A stretch of DNA of 64,000 bases from Glossina fuscipes (Eukaryota; Arthropoda; Insecta; Diptera; Glossinidae): the NCBI RefSeq assembly GCF_014805625.2, contig NW_023998459.1:670325-734324 (forward strand). The letters run 5' to 3'. The notes under the pieces were generated by a model, which was given only the letters and a program-made list of their open reading frames with translations, was not told where the DNA came from and did not search any database. Positions 1 to 11,806 of this stretch are shown here, piece after piece. Made by a program: the position numbers and the translations under genes. Numbering within the stretch: the first letter of the stretch is position 1; each line of letters begins with the position of its first letter.

Positions 1-289
1 GATCCGTATTAGTATATGTTAGGAGAAGGAAAATATAGATTACTATGTCTGAATAAAAAATAAATTATTACTAAAGGCTAGTGCTGTGCGATGAGCTTAT
101 TAATCATATATTTAAGCACTAAAATATAAAAAAAATGCTTTCGAAAATCATTAAAAAAATCCATATCGAAATAATTTTGGCGAGGCATCTGCAGTGTAAG
201 AATCCCTGTTTCCCAGAATGTATACGTCAGTGTTAGACGTAATGTGAAGTAATATGACAGTCGCACTTCACTCAATAGCTGGTTACTAC

Positions 290-1145
290 CGAGGAAATAT
301 ATGAATGAATGGTTTTTAAGTACGTTGAAGGTAGTAATCTAGCGAGTGCATGGTAGATTACTGTGCCATGTCAGTGCAATACCCGAGACCTATATATCTC
401 GAAGAAAAGTAGCTCACTGGTGTTAGCAACCAGGAAAGTGTGGAGAATCCGAAACAAGTACGGTTGTTTTTTAACATCCGCCCAAAGTATGCCAAAGGCT
501 TTGTAAAACAAACTGGGAGCCACGGGGGTCAGGAGGCTCGGCTCATAAAGCCACGTATGCCTGCGGGTGTATGATGGACTTTGTTCTTAAAGTCGTAATG
601 AAATAAATTAATTTTACTATTAATGCAAAAGGAATTGACGGACGGCCTTCCCTTTGGCCGATTAATAGAAACCCTCTCGTAAGTTAATTTAATACATGCA
701 AAAATGAAAAAAGGGATTTGACGGAAAGGTTTTTCCCCTTTTGCCTATTTTTACTTTTGAACATATGTCACGGATGCCTGCGGGTAATGGTGGTAATTGA
801 TCAACAGCACAGTGGAAGCCTTATGGCGGAAGCAAGCGTTGATCAATTTGTGAGTCCTGACTGCTAGGGTGCGGCCCTTCGGGGAGTACTCGTGGTGGTT
901 GTGGTTGGCGAGTTCCTAGCTAAAATGGAACAATTTGAGTGCAGCTAGGCCTCACCATTGACCAGAGTGGGGTTTATTGTTCCATACACAATAAACCGTT
1001 CTGGACTCTGGTGCTGTTTAGGCCCCTACTCTGTGGGGATTGTCTAACTCTCCAGGGGGCGTAGTACGCTTGAAGTGGCTTGGGCCACCGTGGATTTAGG
1101 CCTTTCAGGCAGGAACCCACGTTAAACCCTTGCCACAATTTTTTA
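290..1145. repeat. GC-richer hairpin-rich interspersed repeat, possibly a non-LTR retrotransposon 3' region
   Basis: This block stands out from the AT-rich surroundings. It holds several perfect inverted repeats: AATTGATCAAC at 795-805 pairs with 838-848. ACCAGAGT at 961-968 pairs with 1005-1012, and inside that stem GGTTTATTGT at 971-980 pairs with 988-997 around a 7-nt loop. It also repeats its own parts: 'ATGCCTGCGGGT' occurs near 555 and again near 773, and a GACGG-containing hairpin segment occurs near 631 and near 715. No open frame of any length is present. Repeated, strongly folding, non-coding DNA of this kind fits the 3' untranslated region of an R1/LOA-like LINE, but I cannot match it to a named family. 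It could also be a structured non-autonomous element. Confidence 0.4.
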
Positions 1146-2951
1146 AGATGATTTCAAGCTAATATCGTCTAATGATACATATACTTTAAATAAATAGGCT
1201 TTTATATTGCATTTAAATTAATGCGTAATAATTAATTAATTGATGATACTTCAATATTCCCATATAAACATGTGTAAATTCCATCAAAGTGCCGCGAATA
1301 CTTGCGACCTGCATGCTGAACAAAAGAATAAATGGATAGAGAGATCGCGCGGTCGGACAGACAGACTGACAGTTACCAAACACGGCTCTTTCGTAACAAT
1401 ATTTTTATAAGAGAAATGCGGCAGAAGTGAAAAAAACCAAATGTTTTTTTGCTTTCAACTTCAAAATTTAAGAACCATAAACTATCGGGGCGTAAACGAA
1501 CACTAAAAGCCATAAAAAGCCCAGTAATTCTTAATTCAACATCGTATTAGTTAACTTTACTACATGGCCTAATTATTTTCATGTATACAACATTAACAGC
1601 GTCCAGACAGCAAAGAGGGTCTTTTCTATGGCATCTGCATACATCAAGATATGGGACAACTCATTCGCAAACAGGAGATTGTTTATATAAAAATCAAATA
1701 ATATCGGGCTCTAAGCAATATCGGGCATTACTGAAATGTCTTCGGACTGAAAAAAGTTATACAATATTCTAAAAGGTCTGCTATGGGGATTTGATTCTAT
1801 TTATTTAATTAAGTTAGGAAAGAAACCGAACGACTGTAACTTATGGCTATTTTTGTCAACACCTTTGTTGAAATTCGCGTACCTAACGTCCGTCTGCGAA
1901 CCATCTTAAGCCTTAGCCATATGATTACTAAACGGTGGTTGATCTTCCATCAATAAATGTGTGTTGACTTGTTGAGAAATGTATTATTTCATAGCAAAAT
2001 TGAGACGTCGAACAATGATAGAATCAAACAATTTTGAAAAGGCACCCAATTTAGCAATACTTATGCAATTTTCATTTAAGTGCATATTCGCATTTCTATG
2101 AATAGATATAAAAAAATTAATCTTCCAAACCGCTGGCAACGCATCTAATTTCAGAGTTTTGGCAGAATATCGCAAAGTTCGTCAACAGAGAGAATTTCGA
2201 TATGGTAGAACCATTTTTTGAATATCATCCTTCTTGATTTATTCTACGAAAAATAGGCGTGTAATTGATAAAACGATCTAATTTGTTGAGCTTTATGATG
2301 AAATTTGATAGAGAATGGCGCTTTGGCAGATAAATTTACTGCGCTAAAATTGGACCGTGTCTGTGCATTTATTGATCTCTTCGACCATAGCGAATCCTGA
2401 CACCAGTTCTTATAATGAATCACACCAAAATATATCCCTTGATCTTTTATTAGAATTGTGGGCTTGATTAAACTGTTGTTGTTTTCGTTTGCCGTTCAAA
2501 ATCATTTATTTATCCAAGCGAGTTATAGATAAATATAAAATAATATACGTAGGCCATATATTTTTGAATTTTGAATTATATAAAAAACAATTTTTAAAAA
2601 TAAGAAAAAATTTATTTACTGATGCAAGTTTTGCATAAAATTTTCGTTTCAATTCATAACCCGTGAAGAAACTATGATATGTAATGCTGCGGTTTTTGTT
2701 CGGAGATAGATGCACAAACATCTGTAATTTTTTCCTTGAAACCCCTAAGTATTGTGTACGTGTAACCTTATGGATGCAAATTTGTTCTTTAAGACAAATT
2801 ACAACTGAAGAGCCAGCTGGTATCATAATAATAATTAATTCCTAAATAACAGCTTCTTTTTAGTGCGAGAAGAAACTCAACTCAAGCAGAAACTCAAATG
2901 TATTCTGCCTATATAAGAATATATAGAAATTTTTATTTCGTATCGTCGGTT
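1146..2951. other. AT-rich DNA, no gene recognised
   Basis: Only short open frames without family resemblance are present. This is where the N-terminal exons of Ir40a might be expected, but I found no segment encoding the conserved upstream part of that receptor. The stretch may be a long first intron or 5' intergenic DNA. Confidence 0.4.
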
Positions 2952-2959
2952 TATTTCGA

Positions 2960-3053
2960 TAGCCGATAGCCTGTGTTGCTAGTGCTCAATGTCTCTTTTT
3001 TTAGTCTAAGAATTCAATTCATTAGTCTAAAATTAAAATAATAATAATAATAA
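2960..3053 (+). mobile_element. 5'-truncated LINE 3' tail insertion with 8-bp target-site duplication
   Basis: The insert begins with AGCCGATAGCCTGTG and ends in an (AAT)n tail. It is nearly identical to the 3' end of the minus-strand LINE that ends at 40636-40721. The sequence TATTTCGA at 2952-2959 is repeated directly after the tail at 3054-3061, which fits a target-site duplication made by target-primed reverse transcription. Only the last 94 bp were copied, the usual result of severe 5' truncation. An (AAT)/(TAA) tail is typical of I-clade elements. It lies about 250 bp upstream of the first recognised Ir40a exon. Confidence 0.8.
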
Positions 3054-3303
3054 TATTTCGAAACTACATTGCATTCTAACAGCTTTTTGTCTTCAGCTCA
3101 TTTAAACCATTTTAAAATTCTTAATCCACGGTCGGCAAGAAAGTTGCCAACAATGATTAAGCAATTATCTAGTGGCTTAAATATATATAAAAGGCTTACA
3201 TTAATAAAATATGCTCTGGAATCTATTCCATAATCCCAAAAAGAAATATACTAGAAAACCAAAATTTAAAAGTAAAACTAATTATTTTGACGTTTTTTCA
3301 TAG

Positions 3304-5950
3304 TTTTAGGATTTACTACAATCAAGCCGTATCTAACAATAACGGCCAACTATCCTTGGTCAGTTGGTATGATGGTGAAAACTTGGGCTTAAGCAAAGAG
3401 CCTCTTTTGCCTTTAGCTTCTCGTGTTTACGCAAATTTCCATGGAAGAGTATTTCGAGTTCCAGTATTTCATGTAAAAGCTTATAAATATTCTAAATTTT
3501 AATTTAAAATCGCTTTTGATACTGTAGTCGCCGCCTTGGTTTTGGGTTAATTACAAAAATGACACCAATGGCAAAGGGTCGCAATTAGAATATGATAATC
3601 GCGAGAATCACAAGAGAGAAGAGAGTTCGGAATTCCAAGAAGTCCAGGTAATCGGTGGCCGAGATCACCGCCTTTTGCAATTATTAGCTAAGCATATGAA
3701 TTTTGAATATGTTTACATTGAGGCGCCGGGTAGAACGCAAGGATCATTGCGTGCGGACAATGAGGATAACGAAACATTTACCGGTGGTATAGGTTTGCTA
3801 CAAAATGGAGTAAAATTTTAAAAATCTTTAAATCCCCATTTAAAATTAAAAGCGAAAATTTTCTTCTCAGTTGGCCGACTTTTTCCTAGGTGACGTCTCA
3901 TTAAGCTGGGAACGACGCAAGGTTATTGAATTTTCGTTTTTCACTTTAGCCGATTCAGGCGCTTTTGCCACGCATGCTCCACGCCGTTTAAATGAAGCTT
4001 TGGCTATTTTGCGGCCTTTTAAAGCTGATGTTTGGCCTTATTTAATACTAACGATTATTTTCTCGGGTCCTGTATTTTATTTTATAATAGCTATACCTTT
4101 TAAGTGGCAGGCTGAAAACGATATCAATAAGCAACATAAATTTTACATGACTTATATAAGAGAAATAACGCATATAGAGGGCAGTATTGATGGCAATCGA
4201 CACGGAACACAAAAACCAGATGCAGAAATACCTAAGAATTTATTTGATAAATGCTTATGGTTTACGGTGCAATTATTTCTTAAACAAGGTAAATGAATGC
4301 CAAGCTTACTTTGGGAAGGTTTACTGCTTCATTTAGCTGCCACCTTGACAAATACGAACTGGGATAATTCGTTTTTAACAATCATAAAATCTTTTCCATA
4401 TATCGTGATAAAATACTAAATTCTGAGAAATTTGCAGAGCTACATCGCATAATAACAATCTTGTTATTGTTGAGAACACGATGTTGACATCGGATACAGC
4501 TTCTTGAAAGTTTTGATTTAAGAGTAACTTGTAAAAATTTGATTTTATGTTGAGTTCTAAACACAAGACTTTCTCTCCAAGGCCCAACTACAACGTGATG
4601 CATATGTCAAGTAGGCACTGAATGCCATATACATTGAAATAATTCTTAGCAGTAGTAAATCTTGCCAGTAAAGTTTCTTTGGCTATAAAGAATTTCGACA
4701 GCATTTTTCTTTATCTTATCTTCATTCCACCGTACAATGTAACAGCCTGCAAAGAGTTATCCTCCAGTTACAGAGCAAAATTTCTCACAATTGTATATTG
4801 GATAGCGGGTACTTATGTTTTGGCTGATGTTTATTCGGCGCAGTTGACATCCCTTTTTGCAAGACCGGCACGGGAACCTCCGATAAATACTTTAACGAAA
4901 TTGCAAAAAGCTATGCTTGAGGACGGCTATCAATTGTTTGTAGAAAAAGAAAGTTCCTCGTTGGAAATGTTAGAGGTATAGTTAGGTTAAAGTAACACAA
5001 AAGAAAATTGATATAAATATTGCAAATTTATCGTTTAGAATGGTACCGAAATATTTCGTCAACTTTATGCTTTAATGAAATTGCAGAATCCTTTGGAAGA
5101 TGGCTACCTTATCGAGTCGGTAGAAGCCGGTATACATTTAATTGCTGATGGGCAGGGGAATAAAGCGGTTTTGGGCGGCAGAGAGACTTTGTATTTTAAT
5201 ATTAAACAATACGGTTAAAACTTAGACTTAATAAAAATTAATTACAATTAATTATATTTTGACCAAATCTCTTAAAACGTTTTAGGATCAAAAAATTTTC
5301 AACTTAGCCAAAAGCTCTACACACGTTATTCAGCGGTGGCAGTACAAATCGGTTGTCCTTTCCTTGATAGTTTGAACGACGTGTAAGTGTTGGCCATTTA
5401 TTGATAAAAAATTGTTCATCTTTTGTGTTAGTCTCATGCATCTATTTGAAGGTGGCATACTGGACAAAATGACCACCGCCGAATATGAAACACAGTCCCG
5501 TTTCCTTAATAAAGATAAAACATGTAAGACGATACCTCAAATGATAGATGAGAACGATGACTTAGGCAATGCAGCAGAGGACACGAGTAATAGCAATGGC
5601 GAAACTCTGAAAAGTTCAGGAGCAAATGAAGTGAAAAAGACACAAGATGCTTCTATAATTATACAACCACTCAATCTACGTATGCTGCAAGGTGCTTTCA
5701 TTGTACTTATGGTTGGGTATATCTTGGCCGGTAGGAGTTAACAAGATTTGTTCTGCTTTAGTAAATTAACATTAAATAAAATAAATTATCTATTATTTCA
5801 GCTACGGTGCTACTAATTGAAATATTTACGTGTGATTTAAATAGTAATATTAATAAAAAATGTGAAAAATATATTAATAAAAAATTCAAATGGTTTACGA
5901 ACAAACTCTGGGTAGTCATAACTAATCTCGTCCGGGAAATGATCCGTTGA
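3304..5950 (+). CDS. Ir40a: Ionotropic receptor 40a (Ir40a), eight exons, 5' partial
   Basis: This is a variant ionotropic glutamate receptor subunit; in Drosophila, Ir40a acts in sacculus neurons for dry-air (humidity) sensing with Ir93a and Ir25a. The exons I can place are 3304-3472, 3528-3809, 3871-4288, 4746-4975, 5039-5213, 5286-5382, 5432-5730 and 5802-5950. All have GT/AG borders and every junction keeps phase, giving about 606 codons ending in TGA. Landmarks are PPWFWV, GGRDHRLL, ADFFLGDVSLSWERR and ADSGAFATHAPRRLNEAL in the ligand-binding half. Then come membrane segment M1 (WPYLILTIIFSG), the pore-region LWFTVQLFLKQ, M2/M3 (LTIVYWIAGTYVLADVYSAQ), the second ligand-binding lobe (ARPAREPPINTL, VEKESSSLEML, KAVLGGRETLYFN) and M4 near the C-terminus. 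The family protein is about 730 residues, so about 150 N-terminal residues are missing; the first exon here enters mid-codon, so more exons lie upstream. The 49-bp intron 5383-5431 is unusually small. No stop or frameshift is seen. Confidence 0.93.
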
Positions 5951-6039
5951 TATTCTGAAAAGCTATGACCTCACTGAAATTAATTTTTGCTTAAAGATGA
6001 AGAATATATTATAATTAATGTTGTTAAAAAAACGGAGGC

Positions 6040-6045
6040 AATAAA
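6040..6045 (+). terminator. Candidate poly(A) signal of Ir40a
   Basis: AATAAA lies 90 bp after the Ir40a stop codon and is the first such hexamer downstream. Assignment rests on position only. Confidence 0.35.
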
Positions 6046-6769
6046 CAAAAGTATCTGCTATAAATTTAAAATTTATTAATTCATCACGTATGTATTTGTG
6101 TGTGTTTTTTTTATTGTCTCTAGCAAACATGACATCAATGATAGTTGCAAGACTAGTTGCTTGGGAAACGATAATGATGGTAACGATCATAATGTCGATT
6201 GCGCTGATAGTATAGTTTATTATACGAATCGAGACAGACAGTGGGAACCATATAATGTTATTGTGGACGTTAATTCTTATACAAAAGATAGTAAGGCTTC
6301 TTTTCTATTGCTGCCTTCGTTTTTATTGCTATACGTACCTGTGTAAAATATTTTTGTCATATATCATAACAAATTCTTAGCTTTAGTTGTTTAGTTATTC
6401 TTAATTAATTTGATTTATTCGTCTTCATAATTTATGGATGACTTTCGGCTAAATTTTAAAAAACTTTCCACGAAGGTATTCTTATAGGACGAAATAGAAA
6501 GACTTAGGAAACAAACTTTCTTTATAGGAAGAAATTATGTGACTACTAGTGAAAATGAAGTAAAAATAATTTTGCAATGAATCATCAGAAAAGCGCTTTT
6601 GCGATTATTTAAAAATTCTTAGTCCTTTTAATCGTGCCGATAGTTGCACATCTCAATACAGCAAAAATTGGAGTGACTCTTTGAAACGTAATACATAACT
6701 TTTTGCTTAATATTGACAAATGAGATAATAAAAGGGCCAAATAAGCGATTGTTCTTTCAGTTCACTTGT
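6046..6769. other. AT-rich DNA downstream of Ir40a
   Basis: No gene is recognised. An 82-codon open frame at 6098-6346 has no family resemblance and reads like chance. Confidence 0.4.
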
Positions 6770-6990
6770 CGTTTTGCGTACATCTTGCGTACATTTCGTG
6801 CGTCCGCCTGTCTTTTGCCTCTCTGATGTCCGTCTACCTGCCCATCTGTCTCTAGTCTGTCGGCCCGTCCCTTCAACCCGTTCATCAATTCGTGCAGCGG
6901 TTCGTTCATCGGTCCGTCCAGCTGTTCGTCCAATACTGCGCCCATTGGTTCGCCCGTCTATCTTCTTGTCTATTTGGTAGCCCTTTTGTT
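6770..6990. repeat. Degenerate pyrimidine-rich tetranucleotide tract (CGTC/TGTC-like)
   Basis: About 220 bp consist of imperfect 4-base units of the type CGTC, TGTC, CGTT and CGTG (for example CCGTCTACCTGCCCATCTGTC near 6829). Long overlapping open frames on both strands come from the low-complexity composition and give arginine/threonine-rich or serine/arginine/proline-rich nonsense proteins. Decayed tracts of this kind are common in fly introns and intergenic DNA. Confidence 0.7.
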
Positions 6991-9900
6991 TTTGTTCTTT
7001 TTTCGCTGGTCTTATAAGAACAACATTTATGGCCAATTATTTTTTTTCTTGCATTTGTAACTAATGTTATAACAGTTCGCCAAAATGGCCATACATTCAT
7101 GGTTTTCGTGTGTTCCTGACCTTCAGCCGGCCGCTCTCTTTTATCTATATCTTCCTCTACTGCCTTCCCTAATTGTTGTTTTCCTGCACGTCTTTTGCTT
7201 GCATTTCCAAGATCGTAAAATTGTGGAAGATGACATTCAAAACAGCTTTTTACATCAAATAGCAAAATTACTCGAAATTTCTTAAAAGAAAGAACAAAAT
7301 GTTTAAACTAAAAACAGAAAATGTTTACGAAAAATTTCTTAAGCGAAGAGTGCATGATATCTTTTTGATCTCTTGAAAAGAAAAAGCATCGTTTCTGAAT
7401 TCAAAAGCAAAAAAAATTGATATTATTTCTTCAAACAGCAAAGATTTTTTCTAACAATTTAAAATATTTAATTAGCCATCACTATGCATCATTTACACTC
7501 ACGCTATTAAAATAATTTAGATAAGACTGAGCTGAAACTCTTGACGATGAATCTCGCAAGTGTTCATTAAATTATAAACAAAGAGGGGGCAGAAAAAATT
7601 GAGAATTTTTTTTATCAAGGCGCCATTTATAACCCATACATACATAGTGCGACTTTACTTTCCAACGCTTAGCCACAACACTCAATAAACAACAACAATT
7701 TGGTCCATTTGAACCTTTAATCAATTCTTTTCCAGAAATTGTCTACAAACCCATAACATTTAATACACGTTTATGTTGGCATATTCCACAATCCGGTTAA
7801 ACGGAGATAAAGCTATGAAAACAAAAAATATAACAATAAAAAAAATTGAGCAATTGCTTTGACTAATATTTTTACTAGGACAACATGTTAAACTTCAAAC
7901 TGTCTGCAAATGCGACATTGGCTGATAAACTACTCTCAAGCATACAAGTTTCTTTTCATACCAAAATAAAAAGTTTTTATTTGTTTAAGTATTAAATGTA
8001 AGCGTAAGTAAGCATGCGCGCGTACGAGTGTGTCTGTTTATGTGTTGTTTATGGGGGCTCATACCGCCATCGTCCACTGACAAGAGCAGCAATTGTACCA
8101 GAAAGATGTAAAGAAGAAAAACGCTGAGGCAGTAGAAAAAATTTAAACAGAAGTAAATAAACACAAAATAAGTACAGAGAGCGAAAACAAAACAAAAAAT
8201 AAAAAAAAAATGAATACATACAACAATAACAACAAAATCAATTTTTGCGCTTGTGAAAATAATGGAGGCGACATTCAACAAAACAGATACCAATCGTGCA
8301 TACATATAGGTATGGATGACGTCTGCAACGACAACATGAAGATGTATGTTGATGGTGCTGATGAGGTCTTAAAAATACATTCATACGTATATATGTGTTT
8401 TACTGGTTATATGTATTTTTTGTAGTCGCATTTTTTGTTTGTGCTTGGACGTCGTTGATAATATCTTGTAAGAGAAGCACTAGGATGTGCTGTTAAATTG
8501 GTATTATGGAGGGACAAACGCGAGCGGACACAGAAAATAAATACAAACACTCCAACACTTTTACAGTACTGCCGCACTTGGCCATTGTTTTTGTTGTTAT
8601 TGCTCTTATTATTATTATTGTTATTCTGGTTTAAAGGAATATTGAGAATGCGCCACTTTCATTGATCCTTTCACAACTCTCAAAGTCATATTCAATTCCA
8701 CCACAGTAGATCTCCATGCAGCAACGACTAACAAAAATTGGTAGTATGCAACAACTGTTGATATTGCAGTTGTTATTGTTATGGCTCTAGATGTCTAGAT
8801 GTATTGAAAATGTATCAAGCATTTATTATTTTGCTGTTGTTGTTTTTTCTATTCGCTGGTGTAAAGTAAAGATTTAAGACAGCTTAAGTGGATTTGTGAT
8901 CATGTACATTTAAAAGGAATATGTAGCCAAAGCGTGTTACACATATACATTTACTAGGTAGATACGTGTAGCCAAAACTCTGTTTGTTTAGTGTATTGGT
9001 TTTGTCTGCTTTTTTTTTAGTAGTTTTTTAAAATTTTTATTTTTATACAACTGAACTAAAAATAACTTTCCTGTGATCTTGCATATCATTCGGTTGCCTA
9101 CGCCTGCCAACTACATGAGCTAAGCAGCCTGCATGACTGTCCGGCCGTCTGTCTGATTGCATACATATCGTAAGTGTAGATCGATATGCGTGGCACAGAT
9201 AAGTGTGGGTTTTCAGTCACACCAAATAATAATTATGAACACATCATTTAAATACACACGGATCTTATCAACACAACATCTCTCTGTTTTATATATAATA
9301 TAAATGTATAAGATTATGAGATAATAACAATAATAACAACAATAAAAACAAAAACAAGAATTCAACAACAAAATTAATTAATATTGATATTGGTTTTGAA
9401 GCGAAAAGATGTTACACATGTGCAGAATAGTTAAATAGGGTTATTGATTTTTTTCGCAGCCGTTAAAATTTGTTATTGATGCCTCTCGAGAATTTCATTT
9501 ATTACAAAGTTGCAAGAAAATAATTATTGTTTAACTTTCTGGTTTATCTAATGGCTATGCCATATCGTTTACTTAACAAACAAGAAAGTTTTATTCGTCT
9601 AGAATTTGAAACAACGTCCGGCTCTAGTTAATACGCATCGATTCTTAAGGTTTATTTTAATGGGCATATCAATAAATATTGTTAGATTTTATTTGCATGG
9701 ATTACTTATATTATTTAAGAAAGTACATACATACATTAAATATCATATCGCAGTTTTCATTAAGCAACAGATGCTGCAACTAGAAAATTCAATCTTGAAT
9801 TCAGTTCAAAAATTTAATATACATTTTCAATTTTGGGCCACACAATAAACGCAAATTTGTGTGACTAACACTTATTTAAGAAAAAGCTAATAAAAACTTT

Positions 9901-10530
9901 GAGAAGAAAGGAGAAAAAGAATGGTAAAAATTTGAATTATCTTACCATGAAAGAACCAAAATCTCGAGTTGCATAATTTCTGATAATTACGTTTCCTGAA
10001 AACTTTCATTTTTCGGCAAAAGAGACTCTCAAGACTTTTAGCAGATTAATAAACATTTCTTCCCATTTCTGTCATGCAGCGAATGTATAGAACACTATTT
10101 TTGGAACTTATATATAAATAGGAGAAAGTATGCTTTAAATCCTCCAGAATAAACGGAAAAACATCAATTACCGATCAGAATGCGACATTGTCTTGCTTCT
10201 CATTTCTATTAGGCCCATATGTTTGGCTGCGTGGATTTTTCATAATTTTCCATTTTCAAAAACGTGTATGATTTATAAGGTCTCAGACCTTTATTTCTAA
10301 CGACTGCACTTATTAAATGGATAGATATTGTAAAACCATAAAGTGAATGGCGAGCATTTGAAAGAAAAAGTTAAATATTCGACTAAAAAAGGCAACTTTT
10401 ATTAATAATAAGAAAAACATATTATTTTCGGGCCTTGCCCGTTCCACCACTTCGTTTACAAAGCACAAATTCATTTTCGTAAAGTTACATGGACAGAGAC
10501 AAGCTTAGATCGAAGTCAGAAAGTGTCTGA
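6991..10530. other. AT-rich DNA with scattered simple repeats, no gene recognised
   Basis: It contains CAA/TTG and ATT-rich microsatellite-like patches (for example around 8590-8632 and 9320-9375). An asparagine-rich 71-codon frame at 8210-8425 follows an A-rich leader and holds an AG|GTATGG donor-like site near 8311. That would suit a first exon, but it has no recognisable family and no supporting second exon. Confidence 0.35.
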
Positions 10531-10640
10531 GGGTAGACCGGTGTCGTAAAGGATGGGTCTATCCCAAGCCGTTCAGAGAGTTATGTACATTCGCACAAGT
10601 TTGATATAGCCTCTACCACAAATGGTGTAGGAAACAAAAC
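10530..10640. repeat. Interspersed repeat, copy A (shared with about 24010-24105)
   Basis: A segment containing GGTGTCGTAAAGGAT, GGGTCTATCCCAAGCC and TACATTCGCACAAG matches, with many substitutions, the + strand near 24025-24090 (GGTGCAATAAAAGAT, AAGTCTATTTCGAGTC, TACATCCGCACAAG). The order and spacing of the matching blocks agree, so the two are diverged copies of one family. Related sequence before short 'GGACAGA' motifs is widespread in fly transposon-derived DNA. I cannot name the family. Confidence 0.45.
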
Positions 10641-11193
10641 TATTTAAAAGAACATATTGAAAACTTTCTACGTTTCAAGGGTTTTATTGTAAAGATTCTG
10701 TTAAAAGCTCGAAAGAAAGGAGTTTGCGAGTTCTGCTACTGACGCTTGAGGCCCACCGTATGGGCTTAACGTTACGTTTCTCGAGCTAATATGTCAGATG
10801 CAGAGGTCATACACAATAATTTTTTAAAGTTCTTCTTTGTTGCGATGAATAATTTTATGGCTCAGCCCTTTTGTTAAATATTTCCGAATACTTTGTGAAA
10901 AAAATAATAAAACGTAGTTAAAAGTTTTTCAAATTTTGTTTATCTAACTGTTATGAAATTCGCTTTTTACAAGATACAGTCCGTATCACTAGATCGTAGA
11001 TATTTTGATCAAGAGAAATATACTTCAAAGTTCTTTTAATGTAGGATTATTTATTTACAATTTAGTTTGGCCGTACTCTCAACTTCTACGTTCTTGCCAG
11101 ACTAACTCTACTTTTCACAAATATTCGATTTATATACAATTTTACAAGAATGTTACTATACCTAAATTTATGGTTATGGTCTAATCCCAGCCT

Positions 11194-11345
11194 GGTTTTT
11201 CCTCTAATCGTTTCCATCGGCCTGCACCTGCATGACGAGCCTGCGAATATGCACTTAGCTTTTACCTGTTTGCTTTTCCGCTATTCGTTTTCATCAGCCT
11301 CCAGCTTCATGAGGCGCCTGCGAATACTCATTTGGTTTTTCCTTC
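11194..11345 (+). repeat. Diverged tandem duplication, 78-bp unit, two copies
   Basis: The unit starting near 11194 recurs at 11272. Both hold a TTTTCC..CTAxTCGTTTxCATC block, then CCTGCxxCTxCATGA, GCCTGCGAATA and a (G/T)TTTT run. Divergence is about 20-25 percent by eye. The CG-bearing content is higher than the surroundings. It lies shortly upstream of a LINE-like 3' end. Confidence 0.55.
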
Positions 11346-11599
11346 TTTAGGAAATTTGTTATTACGAAAATTATTTAGCTGACATTAACTGGATTTGGGA
11401 TTTTCGTAACAAAACATTAAAAGATCGCCGTTTAGTTGTAGCCGGGTTAGCTGTGGTCGTAGGCACGATCTGAAAAAAATTATGATTAATTGACATGAAT
11501 TATAAATAGTTATAGAAAACAAAAAATATGAATTGGAACAAAAGAAACATTCTGTTCCATATAATGGCTTAGGGGTTCATTTGCAATTTGGTCCTGTAC

Positions 11600-11806
11600 C
11601 GGTTGTAAGTGTGTCTCTATGCTTGTCGTGTACATGCTTTCTATTTCTTTTCTTTTTTTCCCTTTTTATTTGTTTTATTGTACTTATACTAAGTTTTAAT
11701 GTTAATATATACCAGTGCTTGCTTTAAGTGCGAATTGAACTCGACTGTTATTTGTTTAGTTAAGTTTCATGTGTAAGTAGAATTAAATAAATAAATAAAT
11801 AAATAA
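11600..11806 (+). mobile_element. Candidate LINE 3' untranslated end with (TAAA)n tail
   Basis: A pyrimidine-rich stretch ends in TTTCATGTGTAA, then AGTAGAATTAAATAAATAAA repeats. The same TTTCATGTGTAA followed by TAAATAAA ends the LINE remnant at 49826, and both are preceded by a C/T-rich tract and CATGCTT. No reverse transcriptase or RNase H frame is visible upstream here, so this would be a strongly truncated copy. The call rests on the terminal match and the tail. Confidence 0.35.

Noticed and set aside
627..642. AAAAGGAATTGACGG resembles the universal small-subunit rRNA motif
   Set aside because: No other rRNA segment is present around it and the following bases differ from any rRNA; the match is confined to about 14 bases inside a repeat.
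3098..3230. Open stretch just upstream of Ir40a as a possible missing N-terminal exon
   Set aside because: The translated text does not resemble the Ir40a N-terminus and no good donor follows it in the needed phase.
6707..7265. Overlapping open frames of 60-119 codons on both strands
   Set aside because: They arise from the low-complexity tetranucleotide tract; composition is repetitive and there is no conserved domain.
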